Assembly (NCBI RefSeq): GCF_034424315.1
Contig: NZ_CP139972.1
Span: forward strand, 310,001 to 374,000
Source: Chitinophaga sancti
GTDB taxonomy: Bacteria > Bacteroidota > Bacteroidia > Chitinophagales > Chitinophagaceae
Direction of reading: 5' to 3'
DNA length: 64,000 nucleotides
The number at the start of each line of letters is the position of its first letter. Positions within the stretch are counted from its first letter, which is position 1. Of the stretch, positions 55,746 to 64,000 are shown one piece after another. Under the pieces are notes generated by a model. It worked only from the letters and a program-made list of their open reading frames with translations. It was not told the DNA's origin and did not search any database. Both the position numbers and the translations under genes were made by a program.

Positions 55746-56897
55746 ATGATAAAATGTATCAGGTGCAAGCATGTGCACGCGATTACCAAGTCGGGGATCG
55801 TAAGGGGAAAACAGCGATATTTTTGTAAAGATTGTAATATCTATTTTACCCTGCCGCATGAAACGACAGCAGACATGAAGCATAAGAAGCACATGACTAC
55901 CATCGTTGATATTGCCAAAGCACTGAACGTTTCTAAATCTACAGTGTCCAGGGCATTGCATGAACATGCGGATATTAATCCGCAGACCCGCGACGCGGTG
56001 CTCGAGATGGCGAGACAACTGGATTACCAACCGAACCTGCTGGCTAAAAGCCTGGTGAACAGTAAGTCTAATACGATCGGGATTATTGTACCTGAGTTTC
56101 TTACCTATTTCTTTCCCACTATAATTATGGGCGCACAGCAGGTGGCTGCGGAGGCGGGGTATCATGTAATTATTATGCAATCGCAGGAGTCGTACAAAAC
56201 AGAGGTGGCGAATGCCAATGTGTTGCTGGCAAACAGGGTAGATGGTGTACTGATCTCCATGACAAGGGAGACGAAGAAATTTGATCATTTTAAGGCATTT
56301 GAAAAGCATGGAATACCAGTAGTGTTTTTTAACCGGGTGTGCGATGAGATGGATACTTCGAAGGTGTTGGTGAATGATTATGAGGGTGCGTTGAAAGCAG
56401 TGGAACACCTGATTAAAAATGGGTACAGGAATATCGCGCATATCGGCGGACCTCCGGCATTGCTGATCACGCACAACAGGCTGAGGGGGTATAAGGATGC
56501 ATTGGCGAAGTATAAATTGCCTTTTAAGACGGAGCTGGTGGTGCATTGTAATTTGTCGAAGAAGGATGCGATCAGCTGTGCAGAACAGCTATTAAACCTG
56601 AAGAATCCGCCGGATGCAGTGTTTTGTGTGAATGACCCGGTGGCGATACAATTGATGTTGGTTGCGAAGAAAAGGAAGATAAAGATACCGGCAGCATTAG
56701 GGATAGTGGGTTTTAGTAACGAACCAAGCGGGGAGGTGATAGATCCGGCATTAACTACAGTGCAGCAGCCGGTGGCGGATATAGGGCGATCTGCGGCGGG
56801 GATACTGCTGGAGGCGATCGCGAAGGGAGAAGAGTATAAGCCGGAGAAGAAAAGTTTAAAGACAACATTGATTGTGAGAGAATCTTCGATAAAATAG
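55746..56897 (+). CDS. LacI-family regulator with N-terminal zinc ribbon
   Basis: 383 aa. Residues 1-35 form a zinc ribbon of the IS1 InsA/IS1595 type: C4-x2-C7, then a basic G-K-Q-R-Y-F, then C27-x2-C30. A short linker leads to an ordinary LacI helix-turn-helix (T-I-V-D-I-A-K-A-L-N-V-S-K-S-T-V-S from about 52) with hinge helix and a periplasmic-binding-protein-like effector domain. A conventional LacI would start at M44 or M50, but the upstream frame is open and has an intact four-cysteine motif, so the long form is likely. It is divergent from the SusC operon and probably regulates it; a pseudo-palindromic operator lies between them. Confidence 0.88.
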   Translation: MIKCIRCKHVHAITKSGIVRGKQRYFCKDCNIYFTLPHETTADMKHKKHMTTIVDIAKALNVSKSTVSRALHEHADINPQTRDAVLEMARQLDYQPNLLAKSLVNSKSNTIGIIVPEFLTYFFPTIIMGAQQVAAEAGYHVIIMQSQESYKTEVANANVLLANRVDGVLISMTRETKKFDHFKAFEKHGIPVVFFNRVCDEMDTSKVLVNDYEGALKAVEHLIKNGYRNIAHIGGPPALLITHNRLRGYKDALAKYKLPFKTELVVHCNLSKKDAISCAEQLLNLKNPPDAVFCVNDPVAIQLMLVAKKRKIKIPAALGIVGFSNEPSGEVIDPALTTVQQPVADIGRSAAGILLEAIAKGEEYKPEKKSLKTTLIVRESSIK

Positions 56898-56910
56898 TTT
56901 ATGTAAGCGC

Positions 56911-57033
56911 TCTAACCAATCACCAACACCATTCGAAGCACCTGCTCCTGAAATGCCCTATGATAAAGCGGTCATCATTACGGATACTACACCTATTGTA
57001 TTCGGAGGTAGTGTAAGGTTTCGGTTATATTAA
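56911..57033 (+). pseudogene. C-terminal remnant of an unidentified gene
   Basis: A frame without start codon, reading S-N-Q-S-P-T-P-F-E-A-P-A-P-E and then a beta-rich ending F-G-G-S-V-R-F-R-L-Y before a TAA, follows the LacI stop by 14 bases. The composition looks coding, and the ending resembles the last strand of a beta-barrel or beta-sandwich protein. The 5' part of the gene is absent. The parent family is not recognised. Confidence 0.4.
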
Positions 57034-57126
57034 CAGCCCCGATCTTGGATCGATAGGTTGACCATGCTCCTTATATACGTTCACGCTTCGTTGCTACGAT
57101 AATACAAAATTTCGTAATATACATCT

Positions 57127-57861
57127 ATGAGGATTGCTTTATTAGCTGATATTCATGGAAACAGTGCCGCGCTGGACGCGGTTTTACAAGACATTCCGGA
57201 TGCAGATGCCTATTGGGTACTGGGTGACCTGGTCGCCCTGGGGCCTGACCCTGTTGGTGTCATGGAAAGATTGCACACCTTAAACGGTTTGCAAATGATC
57301 CGGGGCAACACCGATCGCTATGTTACCCACAACGATCGTCCGGCACCCACTATTGAAGCTGCAAAGAATAACCCCGGATTATTACCAGCCCTTGTGGAAG
57401 TCGCAAATACTTTTGCCTGGACACAAGGGATGATCACTGCTGGTGGCTGGTTCGATACCATTAGTCAGTTGCCACTGGACTTTGAATACACCTTGCCCGA
57501 TGGTACGCGTTTCCTCGCCGTTCATGCTGCGCCGGGAAAAGATGATGGCGATGGTATAAAACCTGAAACTGCACCAGGTGATTTATTTACAGGCTGTAAG
57601 GCAGACTTCGTTTGTGTTGGTCATACACACATACCTTTTGAAAGGGATATTCAGGGTATCTACGTTGCCAATCCTGGTGCCATCAGTCTCTCGTTACTCC
57701 CTAACCGCAAAGCCTGTTACGCCATTCTGGATGCTAACGAAAAGGGTTATAGCATTTCATTCAGACAGGTTGATTATGATCGTGCTGCTGTAGTACACCA
57801 ATTACATCGTTTAAAACACCCTGCCCGGTACTTTATTATTAAGCATATTACTATTGCTTAA
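57127..57861 (+). CDS. Calcineurin-like metallophosphoesterase
   Basis: 244 aa, cytoplasmic. The metal motifs are all present: D8-x-H10 (A-D-I-H-G-N), G32-D33 (L-G-D-L-V), G59-N60-T61-D62, H-A-A-P-G (about 136) and G-H-T-H (about 165-168). This is the YfcE/MJ0936-like small phosphodiesterase group. Substrate unknown. The MFS gene follows after about 75 bases on the same strand. Confidence 0.9.
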   Translation: MRIALLADIHGNSAALDAVLQDIPDADAYWVLGDLVALGPDPVGVMERLHTLNGLQMIRGNTDRYVTHNDRPAPTIEAAKNNPGLLPALVEVANTFAWTQGMITAGGWFDTISQLPLDFEYTLPDGTRFLAVHAAPGKDDGDGIKPETAPGDLFTGCKADFVCVGHTHIPFERDIQGIYVANPGAISLSLLPNRKACYAILDANEKGYSISFRQVDYDRAAVVHQLHRLKHPARYFIIKHITIA

Positions 57862-57936
57862 AATTTAAGCAAAGGCTTGCGGTTGTATGCATAATTGCAT
57901 ATTATTGCACTTTATTCAGGTCTCAACTCTCTTAAT

Positions 57937-59085
57937 ATGCAATTAAGACGGGCACGTCATGCCACGCAATTAATATTTCTCGTTTGTGGGTTAGGAATCG
58001 CCAGCTGGGCACCTATGGTTCCCTATGCCAAGGACCGTCTTGGTCTCCACGAAGGCCATCTTGGATTATTGCTCTTATTTCTTGGTTTTGGTGCCCTCCT
58101 GATCATGCCCCTAACCGGTATCTTCATCAATAAATATGGCAGCAGGATTGTCATTACTGCTTCTGCGCTTTTAATGGCCTTTTTTCTGCCACTTTTGGTG
58201 GTCGTGAGCTCTGTATACCTCATGGCTGTATTACTCTTCCTGTTCGGTGCCTCAGTAGGTTCTATCGATGTAGCCATGAATGCCCAGGGCGTACAGGTAC
58301 AAAAATTGTATGGCCGGAAGATCATGTCGTCCTTACATGGTCTTTTCAGCGTAGGGGGCCTCGCCGGTTCACTGGGCCTGGGTTTCCTTGTCAAAGGTGG
58401 CCTGTCTCCTTTGTATGCGGCCATTAGTATCTCTATTTTACTTATTATAATTGCGCTCTTTCAGCATAAACATCTTTTAGAAAAAGAAACGGAACAAACA
58501 ACGGAATCCAAAGTCCAGGCCCGCAGATACGCCTGGCTTCGGGGCAGCGTAATCTTTCTGGGCATCATGTGCTTCTCCTCGTTTTTATCCGAAGGGGCCA
58601 TGCTGGACTGGAGCGCCGTCTACCTGCGCGATTATAAGGGAATGTCAGCCGCATTTAGTGGTGCTGGTTACGCTGCTTTTTCTGTTGCCATGGCCGTCAT
58701 GCGTTTATTGGGAGACGGCCTGGTGGAGAAATTCAGCAGCCGGGTGATTGTAGTAGGTGGAAGTTTGATTGCCGCTGGTGGATTATTATTGGCAATATTC
58801 AGTCCTACTGTGTATCTTGTACTGGTAGGGTTTATTTTATTAGGTATTGGCGCTGCTAATATCGTTCCTGTATTCTTTAGTGATGGGGGTCATCTGCAGA
58901 CAGTTCCTGCAGCCGTAGCAATTCCAGCTATCAGTACGATGGGGTATGCCGGCCAACTGGCAGGCCCCGCTTTATTAGGGTTCATAGCACACCACGTTTC
59001 ATTGTCGGCAGCATTTGGCTGTTGTGCTTTCCTGTTTTTATTTATTGCAATTGCATATGGTGCAATGATGCACCGGCTGCGATAA
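57937..59085 (+). CDS. MFS transporter, YbjJ-like
   Basis: About 382 aa with 12 membrane helices. Helix 2-3 carries a G-I-F-I-N-K-Y-G-S-R motif, the MFS motif A variant, and helix 4 an A-M-N-A-Q-G-V motif typical of the FucP/YbjJ-like group. The ATG at 57937 is chosen because the family starts with a short basic segment (L-R-R-A-R); 57895 adds 14 residues. Substrate may be a sugar or drug; not determined. Confidence 0.85.
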   Translation: MQLRRARHATQLIFLVCGLGIASWAPMVPYAKDRLGLHEGHLGLLLLFLGFGALLIMPLTGIFINKYGSRIVITASALLMAFFLPLLVVVSSVYLMAVLLFLFGASVGSIDVAMNAQGVQVQKLYGRKIMSSLHGLFSVGGLAGSLGLGFLVKGGLSPLYAAISISILLIIIALFQHKHLLEKETEQTTESKVQARRYAWLRGSVIFLGIMCFSSFLSEGAMLDWSAVYLRDYKGMSAAFSGAGYAAFSVAMAVMRLLGDGLVEKFSSRVIVVGGSLIAAGGLLLAIFSPTVYLVLVGFILLGIGAANIVPVFFSDGGHLQTVPAAVAIPAISTMGYAGQLAGPALLGFIAHHVSLSAAFGCCAFLFLFIAIAYGAMMHRLR

Positions 59086-59182
59086 AATATATTCATTGCG
59101 CCTATAGGCTCCTGATGCACATCCTGCATTAGCGATGTCTGCGTGCGCTCATAGTTCGATCATGCAAAAATTAAATCACCAG

Positions 59183-61480
59183 ATGAAAAAACTGTTTTAT
59201 TTGTCCTTTTGCCTGTTTGCAGCATGCAAAGGAACGCAACCACCAACTGAAGACTATACAAAGTATGTAAAACCAAACATTGGGACTGCTCATAGCCGCT
59301 ACTTTTTCTACACACCCGCCGCTATCCCCTTCGGCATGGCTAAACTCGCACCATCTACCAATGGTAGCTATGGCAACAAAGACGGCTGGGAAGCTGTAGG
59401 TTATGACGAACGTCATACCTCAATCGAAGGCTTCCCTAACTTCCATGAATTCCAGGTCGGCGGTATCGTATTTGCCCCTACTACCGGAAAATTACAAACC
59501 ACGCCAGGGAAAATGGAAGACCCTGAAAGCGGCTACCGCTCCCGCTTTGATCACAAAGACGAAAACGCTACTGCCGGTTATTATAGCGTCTTATTAAAAG
59601 ATTACAACATCAAAGCAGAATTGACCGCTACTGCCAGGGTAGGTTTTCACCGCTATACTTTCCCGAAGTCTGATTCTTCCAACATTATTTTTGACATTGG
59701 TCACCGCATGGGCGAAAGTGGTCCAGTTGTGGATGCAGAAGTAAAACTCGTAGACGGCAACCGCATCGAAGGCTATGTCATCACCAAACCTGAATACGTA
59801 AAGAAATACCAGGCAGATGCGACCGTACCTATGTACTTTTCCGCCGCACTGGATAAGGCACCTGCTGCTTATGGTACCTTCATTGACAGCGTCGCTACAC
59901 CCAATTCAAAAGAAGTAAAAGGTAAAGGTGCTGGCATCTACCTCACTTACAAAACCACTGCTGATGAACAGGTAAACATCAAGGTAGGATTATCTTATAC
60001 CTCAGTTGAAAACGCAAGACTGAACCTGGATACCGAAGCAAAGGACCTCACTTTCGATCAGGCAAAAACGAAAGCTCATGATCAGTGGAATGAGAAATTG
60101 GGTCGTATTGCTGTAGAAGGTGGCCTGGAAACTGACCGCGTAAAATTCTATACAGGCCTCTTCCACGCCTTATTAGGCCGTGGTCTTGCCAGCGATGTAA
60201 ACAACGCATATCCAAGAAATGACGGTACCATCGGTAAGGCGGATCATGCTTTCTATAACACCGATGCTATCTGGGGCGGCTACTGGAACCTCACACCAGT
60301 GTGGGCCATTGCTTATCCTGAATACTATGCAGACTTCATCAAAGGTCAGCTACTTATCTACAAAGAAACCGGCTGGCTGGCAGATGGTCTGGCTGCAGGT
60401 AAATATGTATCTGGTGTAGGTACGAACTTCACCGGTCTTGTAATTGCTGCTGCTTATAATATTGGCATCCGCGATTTCGACGTGAAACTCGCTTACGAAG
60501 CTGCCCTGAAAAACGAAACCGGTTATGTAAACAGGGCGCCCGGTGCTGGTAAAATGGATGTAGGTGCATTTGTAAAAAGAGGTTTCTGCCCCTACATCAA
60601 CAATGAAGACCAGGCTACAAGAGAACTGACTACTGAAGGCTCTCAATTTGGTACCTCTCATACCCTGGAGTATTGCTTCAGCAGTTATGCCGTAGCGCAG
60701 TTCGCAAAGTCACTCGGCAAGCATGAAGATTACGAGCAGTTAATGAAACTCTCCCAGGGCTGGAAACTCCTGTATGATTCCAGTATCAAGTTTATACGTC
60801 CCCGCGATCTGAAGGGCGACTTTATAAAAAACTTTGATCCGGCCGCTCCATGGGTAGGCTTCCAGGAAGGCAATGCATGGCAGTATACCTTCTTTGTACC
60901 ACACGAACCGGAACAACTGGTGAACCTGATCGGCAAAGATGTATTTAACCGTCGTCTTGACAGTATCTTCACTATCTCACAGGAAAACATTTTTGGTGGT
61001 GGCAAGGAGATCGATGCCTTTGCCGGATTGAAAGGATTATACAATCAGGGTAACCAACCTAACCTGCACATCTCCTGGTTGTTCAATTTCTCTGGCAGAC
61101 CTGATCTGACGCAGAAATGGGTACGTGCGATCTGTAATGATTTCTATGGTACCGAGGGTATTCATGGTTATGGGTATGGTCAGGACGAAGATCAGGGTCA
61201 GATGGGTGCCTGGTATGTGCTGGCCGGAATTGGCCTGTTTGATGTAAAAGGGCTGACTGCACCGGATGCGTCTTTCCAGCTGGCAAGCCCATTGTTTGAC
61301 AAGATCACGATTAATGGTGCGAAGAAACCTTTTGTGATCACAGCAGAAGGCAATAGTGCGAATAATATGTATATACAGGAAGCCAGTTTAAACGGCAAGC
61401 CTACAGATAAAATCCCTTACAAGGATATTGTAAATGGCGGAACGCTTCATTTGAAAATGGGCGCACAGCCTCATAAGTAA
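59183..61480 (+). CDS. GH92 alpha-mannosidase-like lipoprotein
   Basis: 765 aa from the ATG at 59183, with a lipobox F-A-A-C15. The N-terminal beta-sandwich opens with the V-K-P-N-I-G-T motif, and the (alpha/alpha)6 barrel holds E562 in E-G-N-A-W-Q-Y (general acid) and D670 in D-Q-G-Q-M (general base). GH92 enzymes are Ca2+-dependent exo-alpha-mannosidases. The usual G-N-E-P motif is G-N-Q-P here, which may change metal binding or specificity. The start at 59135 would bury the lipobox. Surface or periplasmic location is expected. Confidence 0.93.
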   Translation: MKKLFYLSFCLFAACKGTQPPTEDYTKYVKPNIGTAHSRYFFYTPAAIPFGMAKLAPSTNGSYGNKDGWEAVGYDERHTSIEGFPNFHEFQVGGIVFAPTTGKLQTTPGKMEDPESGYRSRFDHKDENATAGYYSVLLKDYNIKAELTATARVGFHRYTFPKSDSSNIIFDIGHRMGESGPVVDAEVKLVDGNRIEGYVITKPEYVKKYQADATVPMYFSAALDKAPAAYGTFIDSVATPNSKEVKGKGAGIYLTYKTTADEQVNIKVGLSYTSVENARLNLDTEAKDLTFDQAKTKAHDQWNEKLGRIAVEGGLETDRVKFYTGLFHALLGRGLASDVNNAYPRNDGTIGKADHAFYNTDAIWGGYWNLTPVWAIAYPEYYADFIKGQLLIYKETGWLADGLAAGKYVSGVGTNFTGLVIAAAYNIGIRDFDVKLAYEAALKNETGYVNRAPGAGKMDVGAFVKRGFCPYINNEDQATRELTTEGSQFGTSHTLEYCFSSYAVAQFAKSLGKHEDYEQLMKLSQGWKLLYDSSIKFIRPRDLKGDFIKNFDPAAPWVGFQEGNAWQYTFFVPHEPEQLVNLIGKDVFNRRLDSIFTISQENIFGGGKEIDAFAGLKGLYNQGNQPNLHISWLFNFSGRPDLTQKWVRAICNDFYGTEGIHGYGYGQDEDQGQMGAWYVLAGIGLFDVKGLTAPDASFQLASPLFDKITINGAKKPFVITAEGNSANNMYIQEASLNGKPTDKIPYKDIVNGGTLHLKMGAQPHK

Positions 61481-61482
61481 AA

Positions 61483-61525
61483 ATTTAGAAAGCCTTTGGA
61501 CGACTGCTCCAAAGGCTTTCTAAAT
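61483..61525. terminator. GH92 terminator
   Basis: A perfect 18-bp stem (61483-61500 with 61508-61525) with a 7-nt loop starts three bases after the GH92 stop. The following T-run is short, but the stem is strong and can also serve the leftward GNAT gene. Confidence 0.85.
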
Positions 61526-61672
61526 CTTATTTCCGGAATAATAGTCGTGGCAAAAAATAGCCATCTATCCAACAGCCGCCTCAGAGAGAAACTATCCACC
61601 AATATCACCGGGCTTAAAGAAATGTTGTAAGGATTAATATCCATATGAGAAGCCAGGAATAAGTAAGTTAAC

Positions 61673-62155
61673 TTAAAACCTGATCCTCATATCCCGCCAC
61701 ACTTCCCCGCCGTGCGCGGAGGTGGAAATCCCCCCGTCTGCAAAGCCAAATTTTTCATAATAAGGTACAAGCAACTCCTTACACGTCAGTGTGACACCTA
61801 ATCTCTCTTCCGCTTTTGCTTTTTCAATTAAATGCCTGATCAGCCGTTCTGCATGGCCCTGTCTTCTCCATTCCGGCGCGACTGCCAGTCCAAATACGCT
61901 CTGCCATTTCCCGTTATCATCATGCAAATTCGCATTTGCAAACATTTCATCTTTAATCGTCTCATTATTTGTCACCATCCCATTGATAAACCCTACCAGC
62001 ACTCCATCAATCTCCAATACCCAGAAATGATCGGGGAAAGACTGTAAGCGTTTAATAAATGTAGTTCGGCTTGCCGCTTCATTTGGAGGAAAGCAAATAT
62101 TTTCAAGGGCAGTGATAGCATCTAAATCTGTTAGGGTGGCAATTCTGAGTCTCAT
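61673..62155 (-). CDS. GNAT N-acetyltransferase
   Basis: 160 aa, a single GNAT domain. The acetyl-CoA binding motif A reads R97-x2-G100-x-A102 (R-R-Q-G-H-A) after a V-F-G-L-A-V strand. A C-terminal Y-Y-E-K-F-G-F motif is also typical. The overall pattern resembles the AANAT-like arylalkylamine group. Substrate unknown. Convergent with GH92 and divergent from the Crp gene. Confidence 0.9.
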   Translation of the reverse strand: MRLRIATLTDLDAITALENICFPPNEAASRTTFIKRLQSFPDHFWVLEIDGVLVGFINGMVTNNETIKDEMFANANLHDDNGKWQSVFGLAVAPEWRRQGHAERLIRHLIEKAKAEERLGVTLTCKELLVPYYEKFGFADGGISTSAHGGEVWRDMRIRF

Positions 62156-62353
62156 GTATTCAAAGATATAAATAATGATTCGTTTGCTTGTATTTCATGA
62201 TTATTTTAATTTAGCCCCGGTAGACCGTTTGGGTATAAAGGGGTCATACTCTTTTTAGCCCCGCTGGATGGATTCATAGTTAATGGTGGCTTGAAAATCA
62301 AATTGTAACTTTAACCACATAACAGATACTTTCCACATAGTAACATTAGGAAT

Positions 62354-62983
62354 ATGGAAGAACAATATTCACTCAGACAGCTATTTCCGGAACTGGAAGA
62401 GGAATTATATAAAGAAATAGAACAACACGGGGAAATCCGCGAGATGCCTGCCGGCACGGTACTTTTAAAAAAAGGCCAGACCATCCGCTATACCATGCTC
62501 ATCTTAAAAGGTATTGTAAAGCTTTACCAGGAGGACGATGAAGGCAATGAATTCTTCATGTATGATATCGAGCCTGGCGAAGCCTGTGCTATTTCTATGG
62601 TCTGCACGTACAGACAGGAGAACAGCCAGGTACTCGCAAAAGCGATGACTGATGTAAGTGTATTGATCATCCCCTTGGAGTATATGGATGAATGGCTGGG
62701 CAAATACAAAAGCTGGCATTACTTTGTGATCAGAACCTGGCGTGCCCGATATGAAGATTTGTTGCATACTGTCAACGCCATTGCTTTTAAGAAGATGGAT
62801 GAGCGACTGGAACATTACATCAAAGAACGGGTCCGCACCATGGGCCGGCATATAAAGCTTACCCACCAGGAAATAGCAGCAGATTTAAATTCTTCCAGGG
62901 AAGTGATCAGTCGCCTCATGAAGAAGATGGAGAAAGACGGCTGGATTATTATTCATCGGAATGCATTTGAATGGATCAGATAA
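62354..62983 (+). CDS. Crp/Fnr-family transcriptional regulator
   Basis: 209 aa. An N-terminal cyclic-nucleotide-binding-like barrel (about 15-130) without the cAMP-specific phosphate-cassette residues of E. coli Crp is followed by a helix and a C-terminal winged HTH with L-T-H-Q-E-I-A-A-D-L-N-S-S-R-E-V-I-S-R (about 170-188). There is no cysteine cluster for an Fnr iron-sulfur centre. Ligand and targets unknown. A perfect terminator follows. Confidence 0.92.
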   Translation: MEEQYSLRQLFPELEEELYKEIEQHGEIREMPAGTVLLKKGQTIRYTMLILKGIVKLYQEDDEGNEFFMYDIEPGEACAISMVCTYRQENSQVLAKAMTDVSVLIIPLEYMDEWLGKYKSWHYFVIRTWRARYEDLLHTVNAIAFKKMDERLEHYIKERVRTMGRHIKLTHQEIAADLNSSREVISRLMKKMEKDGWIIIHRNAFEWIR

Positions 62984-62984
62984 A

Positions 62985-63029
62985 AAAAGATTGTCTCAAA
63001 AGTCATCTGAACTTTTGAGACAATCTTTT
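62985..63029. terminator. Bidirectional terminator
   Basis: A perfect 19-bp stem (62985-63003 with 63011-63029) with a 7-nt loop has an A-run on its left and T-rich sequence on its right. It serves both the rightward Crp gene and the leftward oxidoreductase gene that converges on it. Confidence 0.93.
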
Positions 63030-63051
63030 CTTCTTTTATTGGCTTTCTTTT

Positions 63052-64000
63052 TTAACTCTCTTTCATACAGATCTTCCAGGTTCTGAACCCTCCTGACATA
63101 TTCCACACCCTGCTAAATCCACTCTGCAATAAGATCCTTTGTGCCAGGTAGCCTCTCAATCCTGCCTCACAATAAATATATATATCCTTATCCTTTGGTA
63201 TCTCTGACAGTCTTCCCCTCAACTCATCCAGGGGAATATTCAATGAACCTTTCACATGCCCCATTTCATATTCGTCCGGTGTACGTACATCAATCAATGC
63301 ATCTTCATAGAAATCCAGGTTCTCCAGGTCATCCCAGTAAATTACCTGCAATCTCTTTAAGAGAATATTTTCCGCTACCATACCCGCAATATTAATCGGA
63401 TCCTTTGCAGAAGAAAACGGCGGCGCATATGCCTGCTCAAACTCAATCAGGTCATAGATGGTCTTGCCCTGCTGTATAAGGGTAGAGAATATATCCAATC
63501 TCTTATCAACACCATCATAGCCGGCAATCTGTGCTCCGAGCAACCGTCCGTCAGTTGGCGTAAAGGAAATCTGAATGGTCATCTGTTTGGAGCCGGGATA
63601 GTAACTTGCGTGAGAAACTCCATGTGTCGTTGAAACAATATGCTCGGTCTCAGCGGCCTTCAGGTGTTTGGATGCAATACCAGCAGTACCCACTGTCATA
63701 TCAAAAACCTTGAGGATAGCTGTATTGATAGAGCCATTATATTTCTGCGTATTTCCAAATGCCAGGTTATGCGCCACGATACGGCCCTGTTTATTTGCAG
63801 GTCCGGCAAGTGTCGTTACACTGGCATTGCCTGTCAGCGGATTGTCGAACTCGATCACATCGCCTACAGCATAAATATTAGGATCAGAGGTTTGCAGGTA
63901 TTCATTGACAATTATTCCTTTATTGGTTTCCAAACCTGCTTCTGTAGCAAGATGCAGATCCGGCTTCACACCGATAGAGAGAATTACCATATCTGTTTCA
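63052..64000 (-). CDS. CoA-disulfide-reductase-like flavoprotein with rhodanese domain, partial
   Basis: The frame is open at the right edge, so the N-terminal FAD and NADH parts and the flavoprotein active-site cysteine lie outside the window. The visible 316 residues include the FAD-binding A-V-G-D motif, the C-terminal dimerisation domain (to about 215) and a C-terminal rhodanese domain with C283 in Y-C-E-A-G-L-R. This is the CoA-disulfide reductase/NADH-dependent persulfide reductase layout. The rhodanese cysteine suggests a role with persulfides or CoA thiols. It converges on the Crp gene. Confidence 0.9.
   Translation of the reverse strand, partial: ETDMVILSIGVKPDLHLATEAGLETNKGIIVNEYLQTSDPNIYAVGDVIEFDNPLTGNASVTTLAGPANKQGRIVAHNLAFGNTQKYNGSINTAILKVFDMTVGTAGIASKHLKAAETEHIVSTTHGVSHASYYPGSKQMTIQISFTPTDGRLLGAQIAGYDGVDKRLDIFSTLIQQGKTIYDLIEFEQAYAPPFSSAKDPINIAGMVAENILLKRLQVIYWDDLENLDFYEDALIDVRTPDEYEMGHVKGSLNIPLDELRGRLSEIPKDKDIYIYCEAGLRGYLAQRILLQSGFSRVWNMSGGFRTWKICMKES

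Noticed and set aside
55875..56897. Short form of the LacI regulator starting at M44
   Set aside because: It is the conventional LacI length, but the open upstream frame with an intact four-cysteine ribbon makes the longer form more likely.
62210..62263. Two copies of TTTAGCCCCG upstream of the Crp-family gene
   Set aside because: Spaced 44 bp apart with no further symmetry; not enough to claim an operator.

Overview
The window looks like a chromosomal segment of a Bacteroidota bacterium, most likely a Chitinophaga-like member of the Chitinophagaceae. The evidence is a SusC/SusD polysaccharide utilisation locus, both kinds of type IX secretion (T9SS) C-terminal domain, glycoside hydrolase families GH97, GH92 and GH2, the futalosine menaquinone enzyme MqnE, and short AT-rich intergenic regions with few Shine-Dalgarno sites. 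No tRNA, rRNA, insertion sequence or CRISPR array was seen. Both edges cut genes: a c-type cytochrome on the left and a pyridine nucleotide-disulfide oxidoreductase with a rhodanese domain on the right.

Layout. 1-9 kb is mostly housekeeping: mqnE behind a secreted M43 metalloprotease, a 700-base structured non-coding block with two long inverted repeats, trxA and dnaE. 9-22 kb is envelope biology: an NlpC/P60 lipoprotein, four GT2 glycosyltransferases, a Wzx-like flippase, a YfhO-type membrane protein, small exported proteins, and a large T9SS adhesin with propeller-like repeats and SprB repeats. 22-25.8 kb holds a queuosine-precursor transporter and a minus-strand run of dapF, a cysteine-repeat protein, a corA-family gene and a Nudix gene. 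The repeat protein starts inside the end of dapF in another frame.

26-31 kb is an AraC-type regulator divergent from an ABC ATPase / HlyD adaptor / FtsX permease / TolC exporter, followed by a SEC-C protein. 31.7-39.3 kb is a complete RND efflux operon (adaptor, pump, outer-membrane factor) ending in a LytS-type kinase and a LytTR response regulator. An 11-bp direct repeat with LytTR-like geometry, and a 17-bp hairpin that swallows the start codon, precede it.

39.7-61.5 kb is carbohydrate catabolism. A GH97 glucosidase faces a seven-gene minus-strand locus: SusC, SusD, SGNH esterase, GH2, FAD-dependent oxidoreductase, an unassigned exported protein and an SSS symporter. A divergent LacI-type regulator carries an unusual N-terminal zinc ribbon of transposase type, and a clear LacI-like operator lies between it and susC. 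Next come a short gene remnant, a phosphoesterase, an MFS transporter and a GH92 lipoprotein. The right end has a GNAT acetyltransferase, a Crp-family regulator and the truncated oxidoreductase.

The least ordinary items are the zinc-ribbon LacI fusion with its operator, the GC-T-V-L repeat ORF overlapping dapF, the predicted LytTR control region of the RND operon, and the oxidoreductase-containing glycan locus.
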